From Carnobacterium divergens DSM 20623 (GTDB lineage: Bacteria; Bacillota; Bacilli; Lactobacillales; Carnobacteriaceae), in the NCBI RefSeq assembly GCF_000744255.1, contig NZ_JQLO01000001.1:2232001-2296000 (forward strand): 64,000 nt of DNA. The letters are read 5' to 3'. Position 1 is the stretch's first letter. Each line of letters begins with the position of its first letter. Under the pieces are notes generated by a model. That model was given only the letters and a program-made list of their open reading frames with translations, was not told the DNA's origin and searched no databases. The position numbers and the translations under genes were made by a program. Of the stretch, positions 58,259 to 64,000 are shown one piece after another.

Positions 58259-58378
58259 TTGTTTTCTCCTTTCTTTTTGATTTTCTTAATGAATTACTAG
58301 CCTCAATCTTTTTTACTTATTTTCAGCAATCAGACTAGTCTCATCTCACCCCCCTTCAATCACTCTTGTTCCTATGCT

Positions 58379-58582
58379 TTACAAAGAAATCAGCAACGCC
58401 TCTTGAAATTCCTCAATAAGTTCAATTTTTTTCAATTTAAAAAAGGACTTTTCAATTGATTCTTTAACGGTTGATTCATTAAATGACGTTGGAAAAATCA
58501 ACATTTTGTTAATTAAACGATTATCTTCTGTTCGAAAACAAACATTATAGACCGTGACATCTGACCAGTAATCTTCATTCAT
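58379..58582 (-). CDS. Uncharacterised 67-aa protein at the head of the WxL locus
   Basis: A short helical, cytoplasmic-looking protein starting MNEDYWSDVTVYNVCFRTED. ATG 58582 has a weak AAGGGAT site. It lies upstream of the LPXTG gene in the same direction. No family recognised; it could be a leader or regulator. The coding call rests on length, start and context only. Confidence 0.4.
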   Translation of the reverse strand: MNEDYWSDVTVYNVCFRTEDNRLINKMLIFPTSFNESTVKESIEKSFFKLKKIELIEEFQEALLISL

Positions 58583-58980
58583 TTTTTACTCACTATCCCT
58601 TCATTTTATTTCGTTCGTTATTCCATTTTGTGTTAACTCCATATTTGATAGGTAAATACTAGTCTAGAAAACATATGATAATTAGAAAATCAAGTAAAAC
58701 GAAAAAAAAGATTTCCAAAAAAATAAGAAATCCTTTAGTATAGGCATTTTAAAAAAATAAAAAATTTTATATATCTAGTTATTTTATTGGTCAAAAAATC
58801 ATAAGTTTATTATAGATATATATCAAAGTCAATAGTAAAAAAGCGCGCTTTATTTAATAACAGAAAACGAACATATTTCACATCATTTTTTTAATCATCT
58901 TTCAACAATCTAGTTTCATAGCAAAAACAAAATAATCTTTATACACAGAATTTAGGTTTATTATGAAAGGAGCCACACAG
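58583..58980. promoter_or_regulatory. Divergent AT-rich control region of the WxL locus and recombinase
   Basis: About 400 bases between divergent genes, extremely AT-rich, with an imperfect hairpin (AAAGATTTCC and GAAATCCTTT near 58707-58735). It must hold promoters for both directions, and possibly Mga-type or recombinase sites. I cannot place a specific -35/-10 pair with confidence. Confidence 0.4.
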
Positions 58981-59589
58981 ATGGCAATAATTGGCTATAT
59001 GCGAGTAAGCACACATCAACAAAAGTTTGATTCTCAGCAAAAAGCGCTTGAATTATACGGTGTCGATAAAATATACAAAGAATATGAAAGCGGCCGAAAA
59101 ATTGCGCGTGCTGAATTGAATAAAGCATTAGCCTCGTTAAAACCAGGCGATACTTTCGTCATCTTCAAATTAGATCGCCTTGCAAGAGGAACAAAACAGT
59201 TACTAAACTTATTAGAAGAATTCGAAAAAAATAATATTAATTTTATCAGCATTCAAAATAATATTGATACTTCCACTCCAATGGGTCGTTTTTTCTTTAC
59301 CATTATGAGTGCCTTTGCAGAGATGGAAGCTGATTTGATTCGAGAACGGGTATTGGCTGGCTTAGATGCTGCTAAATTAAATGGAAAACAATTAGGTCGT
59401 CCACCTCGGACCAAGGAACTTGAAAAAGCATTACACCTTTACCACACTTCGGATTTATCTGTCGCTAAAATTGCTAAAATCTGCAATGTTTCGACTGCGA
59501 CTATTTACAATCATTTAAAAAAAGAAGGTATTTCTAGAAATAAGAAAACTCTTGAATCACGAAAGGATAAAAATATAAATGTTACCTAA
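58981..59589 (+). CDS. Serine recombinase (resolvase/invertase type), right copy
   Basis: 202 residues from ATG 58981 (AAAGGAGCC upstream). Catalytic Ser in YMRVSTHQQ, FVIFKLDRLARG, AEMEADLIRERV and a C-terminal HTH (SVAKIAKICNVSTATIYNHL). It is closely related to the recombinase at 43996-44580 and lies on the opposite strand, 14 kb away, on the far side of the WxL genes. It overlaps the following regulator gene by 11 bases and probably shares its transcript. Confidence 0.9.
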   Translation: MAIIGYMRVSTHQQKFDSQQKALELYGVDKIYKEYESGRKIARAELNKALASLKPGDTFVIFKLDRLARGTKQLLNLLEEFEKNNINFISIQNNIDTSTPMGRFFFTIMSAFAEMEADLIRERVLAGLDAAKLNGKQLGRPPRTKELEKALHLYHTSDLSVAKIAKICNVSTATIYNHLKKEGISRNKKTLESRKDKNINVT

Positions 59590-60993
59590 TCTCGCTAACT
59601 TAGATAAAATTGCCTATCGAAAAATTGAAATTTTAAAATTATTAGCCGCTCAAAATCTTCCTTGCTCAGCGAGTGTTTTAAGTACAAAACTGAATATTAG
59701 CGGAAAAACCTTACTAAATTATTTATCCGACTTAGAACCTTATTTAGCTAACTATAGACAACACATTCGACTTATTAAAACGAAAGAGGGCTATTATTTA
59801 TCGAAAAAGAATTCTTTTTCGATGAACACTCTTTATTATGACATTGAAAAAGAAACACTATTTTATTCCTTTTTTTCGTACAATTTTCATTACCAAAATG
59901 AAACGATCGATTCTTATGCAAAAAAACAATTTGTGAGTTACAGTTACCTATATCGTCACATTCGCTTAATGAATCAATTGTTGAAACCTTTCAAAATATC
60001 TTACAACCTTTCTCCTTTAAAATTAAATGGTTCAGAAGTACGAATTCGTTTTTTTGCATTTTTGTATTATTTTCATACTTGTAATGGTATTGCTTGGCCA
60101 TTTCATCTCGTTTCTGCTCAAAAGTATGAGCCACTCATTGGGCAGTTGGAACAACTAACTTTTCAAAAGCTGTCATTAATTCAAAAAGAGAAACTTCGCT
60201 ATTGGCTGGCTATTTGTGAAACAAGGTATATCTTAGAGGATTACATTGATTATCGAGAAACGCTCTATCAAAAGGTTGCAGAACATCATCCTCTTTTTTC
60301 AGTTCTCCAGCCTTTAATCGATAATTTTCTAAACAAATTTACTATTCCTAATGAAACAAATGAGAGCTATTTTTTATTATCCAAAATATCTTAAAAATCC
60401 CAACTGATTCTCTTTTACACATCCAGGATGAGCCAATAGTTAAAAAAACAACTCAATTTTTAGAAAATATCAAAGTCATTTTCCCGAAAATTCACCTGTC
60501 ATCAATTTTTAAAGAAGAACTTCTTTACTTGATGTATTCAGCCGATCACTTAGGAGATTCATATATTCACTTTTTAGAAAAGCCAACGCATTCATCTACT
60601 TTTACTTATCGTTATGAGGCTGAATTAACACAACTTTTTACTAAAAATAAATGTTCTAGAAATAATTCTTACCATTTTCAGGATAGTGTCACGAAATTAA
60701 TAGAAACACAATTAGCTACCGAAAATTATCAACCGCAAATTAAAATTCTAGTGGTTACAAAGCTAGATAACTTACAAAAACGTTCTTTACTCCAAAAGCT
60801 CAATAACCTTCCTTTTCAATTACTACTAACGGAACAAACTGAAGAAAATGTTGATTTGATTTTATCTGATTTCTATCTTAATAATCAATCAACACCGACT
60901 TTTTACTGGAATAGTTTGCCGCTAGAAAATGATTGGACTAATTTAATTGAAACTCTTCAAAATTTTGAAAAACAAAAAATTGAAACCTACTAA
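59579..60993 (+). pseudogene. Mga-like regulator with a frameshift in a T6 run
   Basis: ATG 59579 begins MLPNLANLDKIAYRKIEILK and reads to SYFLLSKIS, stopping at 60394. In the next frame FIIQNILKIPTDSLLHIQD follows directly and continues to 60993. Inserting one T in the run 60370-60375 joins them into about 471 residues, near the 501 of the regulator at 44794. The first part has the HTH domains and PRD-like region; the second has the EIIB-like end. It could be a decayed gene, a slippage switch or a sequencing error. Confidence 0.8.
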
Positions 60994-60996
60994 TTA

Positions 60997-61040
60997 AAAA
61001 AAGCTAAGGTCCATTCTGTTTAGAATGAATCTTAGCTTTT
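60997..61040. terminator. Bidirectional terminator between regulator and pdp
   Basis: AAAGCTAAG and CTTAGCTTT pair with an inner ATTCT/AGAAT stem; A and T tracts outside. Confidence 0.88.
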
Positions 61041-61045
61041 AATAG

Positions 61046-62347
61046 TTAGTCTACAATCACACTGTGAACTAGTTTTGGTTCAGTTGCATGCTCTGAAATC
61101 GTAATATTTTCATAGATTTTTTCTTTTACATTTTCAACGTCTTCACGGTTTGCATAAATGGTTACTAATGATTCCCCTTTTTCAACAGCATCTCCTACTT
61201 TTTTACGTAGCATTAACCCTACTGCTAAATCAATCTCATCTTCTTTCGTTGCACGCCCTGCGCCTAGTAACATCGCTGCAATTCCAATTTCATCGGCCAC
61301 CATATTCGATACAACGCCAGATTCTTTTGCTGGAACTTCGATTAAATATTTTGCTTGCGGTAATTTCTCTGGATTGTCTACAACCGATCCATCGCCACCT
61401 TGATTGTTTAGGAATTCTTTGAATTTTTCTAAGGCTTTGCCATTTTCCATCACTTCAATCAGCATTTTGCGTGCTTCTTCAAGATCTTTAGCTTTTTTAG
61501 CTAAAACAACCATTTGGCTGCCTAAAATTAATACTAATTCAGTTAAATCTTCTGGACCTTCACCTTTTAAGGTATCAATCGCTTCTTTTACTTCTAGTGA
61601 ATTTCCGATAGCCAATCCTAGTGGTTGTGACATATCTGAAATAACAGCCATTGTTTGGCGGTTAACATTATTTCCAATACGTACCATTGCATGGGCTAGG
61701 TTTTCAGCATCTTCTTGTGTTTTCATGAAGGCGCCTGCTCCAGTTTTTACATCTAAAACAATCGCATCCGCGCCAGCTGCAATTTTTTTACTCATAATTG
61801 AACTTGCTATTAGTGGAATGGAGTTAACCGTTCCTGTTACATCACGTAATGCGTAGATTTTTTTATCTGCTGGTGTTAAATTCCCCGTTTGACCAATCAC
61901 CGCTACTTTATCACGGTTGACTAAATCAATAAATTGATCCTTTGTAATTTCTACATGGAAGCCTTCGACTGCTTCTAATTTATCAATCGTTCCGCCTGTA
62001 TGCCCTAAACCACGCCCCGACATCTTAGCTACTGGAATATCTAAAGCCGCCACTAAAGGAGCTAAAACAAGGGTTGTCGTGTCACCCACGCCACCTGTTG
62101 AATGTTTGTCTACTTTAATTCCTTCGATTGCAGATAAATCAATGGTTTCGCCAGAATTTACAATTGCCATTGTTAAATCAGCGCGTTCACGATCTGTCAT
62201 ATCTTGGAAATAAATCGCCATTGCTAATGCACTTGCTTGATAATCAGGAATCGAACCGTCTGTATATCCATTAATAAAAAATTGAATTTCTTCAGTTGTT
62301 AATTCTTTGCCATCTCTTTTTTTCTCAATAACATCTACCATTCTCAT
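61046..62347 (-). CDS. pdp: Pyrimidine-nucleoside phosphorylase
   Basis: 433 residues from ATG 62347 ([13 protein letters not shown]), the usual length and start of the family; an upstream in-frame ATG would add four residues. The signature [16 protein letters not shown] and phosphate-binding [12 protein letters not shown] are intact. It splits thymidine, deoxyuridine and uridine to the base and (deoxy)ribose-1-phosphate. It follows deoC in one direction with a hairpin between. Confidence 0.95.
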   Translation of the reverse strand: MRMVDVIEKKRDGKELTTEEIQFFINGYTDGSIPDYQASALAMAIYFQDMTDRERADLTMAIVNSGETIDLSAIEGIKVDKHSTGGVGDTTTLVLAPLVAALDIPVAKMSGRGLGHTGGTIDKLEAVEGFHVEITKDQFIDLVNRDKVAVIGQTGNLTPADKKIYALRDVTGTVNSIPLIASSIMSKKIAAGADAIVLDVKTGAGAFMKTQEDAENLAHAMVRIGNNVNRQTMAVISDMSQPLGLAIGNSLEVKEAIDTLKGEGPEDLTELVLILGSQMVVLAKKAKDLEEARKMLIEVMENGKALEKFKEFLNNQGGDGSVVDNPEKLPQAKYLIEVPAKESGVVSNMVADEIGIAAMLLGAGRATKEDEIDLAVGLMLRKKVGDAVEKGESLVTIYANREDVENVKEKIYENITISEHATEPKLVHSVIVD

Positions 62348-62443
62348 GTTCTTCACCATTCCATTCTTCTTTTATTGTCCTAATTAGAGGACTAAAGTTA
62401 TTTGTACTGCATGTTGAATACGGTTACTTTTTATTGTTGATGG

Positions 62444-62475
62444 AAAGATAGGTAGCTTAATACTCCCTATCTTTT
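62444..62475 (-). terminator. Hairpin between deoC and pdp
   Basis: AAAGATAGG pairs with CCTATCTTT. It may reduce read-through from deoC or stabilise its mRNA. Confidence 0.5.
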
Positions 62476-62488
62476 CATCATTTTATTT

Positions 62489-63160
62489 TTAGTAGCCGTC
62501 TGTTTTAGCTTGTTTGTCATTTGTTACGATTGCAACACTTGCACTTGCACCAATTCTTGAAGCTCCTGCTTTAATCATTGCATCTACATCTTCTGTTGTA
62601 CGGATTCCGCCTGATGCCTTCACTCCAATAGTTGGTCCAACGGTTTTACGCATCAAAGCGATATCTGCTGCTGTCGCGCCACCAGTTGAGAAACCAGTCG
62701 ATGTTTTAACAAAATCGGCTCCTGCTTCAACAGATAATTCAGAAGCACGGATTTTTTCTTCGTCTGTTAACAAACATGTTTCAAGAATAACTTTCACTAA
62801 AGCTTTTCCGTTAGCTGCATTAACAACGGCTTTAATATCATTTAATACGGTTGCTTCGTCCCCTGATTTTAAAGCTCCTACGTTAATTACCATATCAACT
62901 TCAGTTGCGCCATTTTTAATTGCATCTTCTGTTTCGAACGCTTTTGTTGCAGAAGTATTTGCGCCTAATGGAAAACCGATAACGGTACAAATGTCAACAC
63001 CTGTGCCCGCTAATTCTTTACTTGCAAGTGCTACCCAATATGGATTTAAACATACGGATGCAAATTTGTATTCTTTTGCTTCTTCAATTATTTTTAAAAC
63101 CGCTTCTTTTGTTGCTTCTGGTTTTAAAAGTGTGTGATCAATCATTTTTGCTACGTTCAT
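62489..63160 (-). CDS. deoC: Deoxyribose-phosphate aldolase
   Basis: 223 residues from ATG 63160 (AGGAG eight bases upstream; GTG 63169 overlaps that site). Schiff-base lysine in [13 protein letters not shown] and the second lysine in VKASGGIRT are present. It cleaves deoxyribose-5-phosphate to glyceraldehyde-3-phosphate and acetaldehyde. First gene of the operon, with promoter and operator just upstream. Confidence 0.96.
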   Translation of the reverse strand: MNVAKMIDHTLLKPEATKEAVLKIIEEAKEYKFASVCLNPYWVALASKELAGTGVDICTVIGFPLGANTSATKAFETEDAIKNGATEVDMVINVGALKSGDEATVLNDIKAVVNAANGKALVKVILETCLLTDEEKIRASELSVEAGADFVKTSTGFSTGGATAADIALMRKTVGPTIGVKASGGIRTTEDVDAMIKAGASRIGASASVAIVTNDKQAKTDGY

Positions 63161-63191
63161 TTGTATCACTCCTAGTTCGATTTATATTTTT

Positions 63192-63220
63192 ATTATAACC
63201 TTTCTTTGAACATATGTAAA
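63192..63220 (-). promoter_or_regulatory. Promoter of deoC
   Basis: On the minus strand TTTACA (63220-63215) and TATAAT (63197-63192) with a 17-base spacer, about 30 bases before the start codon. Confidence 0.8.
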
Positions 63221-63242
63221 ACATAATATGAAATTATGTTCA
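63207..63242. promoter_or_regulatory. Putative operator of the deo operon
   Basis: TGAACATA (63207-63214) and TATGTTCA (63235-63242) are an inverted pair that overlaps the -35 region. Spacing of 20 bases fits binding by the neighbouring SorC/DeoR-type regulator. B. subtilis DeoR binds a TGAAC-containing palindrome. Confidence 0.55.
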
Positions 63243-63369
63243 ATTTCTTTTTAGCTAATACTAACACCGAAAAATTTAAAGCCAATATTACTAAATTAAT
63301 GACTTTTTCGTTCTTTCGTGTTACAAGTATCTACAGCCTATCTAGGAAAACAAGCTCATTGCTTATGTT

Positions 63370-63440
63370 TTTTCATAAAAAAAAAAAAATTGGCTAGTAA
63401 GTTTAGAGATCAGTATCTCAATCTTTACCAGTCAATTTAT
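63370..63440 (-). terminator. Terminator after the deo regulator
   Basis: The minus strand has an imperfect stem (TTGACTGGTAAAG with CTTACTAGCCAA) around GAGATACTGATCTC, then T12. The remaining 63243-63508 holds no gene. Confidence 0.75.
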
Positions 63441-63508
63441 TTTTATAGATCGCTTAAAAAGTAAGTGGCTCTTTTTTGCATATACTAAAAATAGATGAAC
63501 TAAGTTTT

Positions 63509-64000
63509 TTAATAGGCTAATAATTCTGCAGCCGTAAATTGATCAATAATTAATACATTCGCATAATTTCCAACTAAAGCACCATTAATTGCTTCGACTT
63601 TTCGCTCGCCACCCGCAACTAAAATAGACTGCTCTTTCTTACGCAAGTCTGCTAATTCTATCCCAATTGTTCGTTGGTTAATCTCTTTATCACTAATATT
63701 GCCTTTTTTATCAAAAAAGCGTGAACAAATATCGCCAACAGCATTCTCTTTTAGAAAATGAACTTCTTGATTGTTAAAGTAACCTAGTCGAAATAACAAT
63801 GCTTCATCACGAACTGTTCCTACCGTAAACATGGCAATCGTCGCTTTTTTACCCATTTCAATGATCTGATGGATATGGCGATCTTGCTCCACTAGTTCTT
63901 TAGCCACAACATTATCCAATACCACTGGTAATGGCAAATTACGTGCTGTCGTTTGAAATCCTTCAGCAAATAGCGCCAACGTTTCATTTGCATAATTGTT
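63509..64000 (-). CDS. deoR: SorC/DeoR-type deoxyribonucleoside regulator, partial
   Basis: The C-terminal 163 residues are visible; the gene continues beyond the right edge. The domain is the sugar-phosphate-binding fold of SorC-family regulators: FTVGTVRDEALLFRLGYFN, DICSRFFDKKGN and LVAGGERKVEAINGALVGN. In Bacillus DeoR of this family represses deoC-nupC-pdp and is induced by deoxyribose-5-phosphate. The neighbouring deoC-pdp operon and operator support the same role. The DNA-binding domain is outside the window. Confidence 0.85.
   Translation of the reverse strand, partial: NNYANETLALFAEGFQTTARNLPLPVVLDNVVAKELVEQDRHIHQIIEMGKKATIAMFTVGTVRDEALLFRLGYFNNQEVHFLKENAVGDICSRFFDKKGNISDKEINQRTIGIELADLRKKEQSILVAGGERKVEAINGALVGNYANVLIIDQFTAAELLAY

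Noticed and set aside
62514-63137. Long plus-strand frame opposite deoC
   Set aside because: Antisense shadow of a well-conserved gene with matching codon phase.

Overview
The window is low-GC Firmicutes (Lactobacillales) chromosome. The gene content fits Carnobacterium: a WalRKHIJ-HtrA-RlmH block, a large WxL/DUF916 surface-protein locus, GTG/TTG starts with strong Shine-Dalgarno sites, and a class A beta-lactamase that resembles, from memory, the chromosomal enzyme of Carnobacterium divergens. The species call is inference.

Region 1 (1-24.4 kb) is an accessory island with every gene on the minus strand, ending at the 3' end of rlmH. From left to right it holds: a type VII secretion lipase module with partner and immunity genes and a truncated toxin copy (1-2.8 kb); McrBC (3.3-6.3 kb); a SNF2 helicase, zinc-ribbon/TM protein and helical protein set (6.4-10.4 kb); a relic of an hsdR 3' end; a pair of paralogous Mrr-like proteins (11.2-12.6 kb); a type I restriction system hsdM-hsdS-hsdR whose hsdM carries an in-frame stop (12.8-18.8 kb); and an LXG toxin module with immunity genes and toxin relics (19.2-23.9 kb). 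The last codons of rlmH (24361-24387) recur, in the same orientation and with one mismatch, at 6316-6342. They resemble the staphylococcal SCC attachment core. The 18 kb between the two copies therefore looks like an SCC-type element without its own ccr recombinase here. A second direct repeat of about 340 bp (2821-3162 and 23895-24229) heads both toxin modules.

Region 2 (24.4-43.9 kb) is core-like chromosome: rlmH, a CxxH/CxxC protein in a cluster of DnaA boxes, an alpha/beta hydrolase without a canonical start codon, htrA, the wal operon, a PTS operon (crr, antiterminator, half-length EIIC, EIICB) with a putative RNA antiterminator, the methionine-to-cysteine operon ending in luxS, small membrane and GyrI-like genes, a beta-lactamase and a tRNA-Lys.

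Region 3 (44-61 kb) is a WxL locus bracketed by two related serine recombinases, each beside an Mga-like regulator. It contains one large WxL protein, seven small WxL proteins, one intact and one broken DUF916/DUF3324 protein and a small LPXTG protein. The right-hand Mga-like gene is frameshifted in a T6 run.

Region 4 (61-64 kb) is a deoxynucleoside catabolism operon (deoC, pdp) with a regulator of the SorC/DeoR type running off the right edge.

Several accessory genes are broken or duplicated, so the island and the WxL locus are turning over quickly while the centre is conserved.
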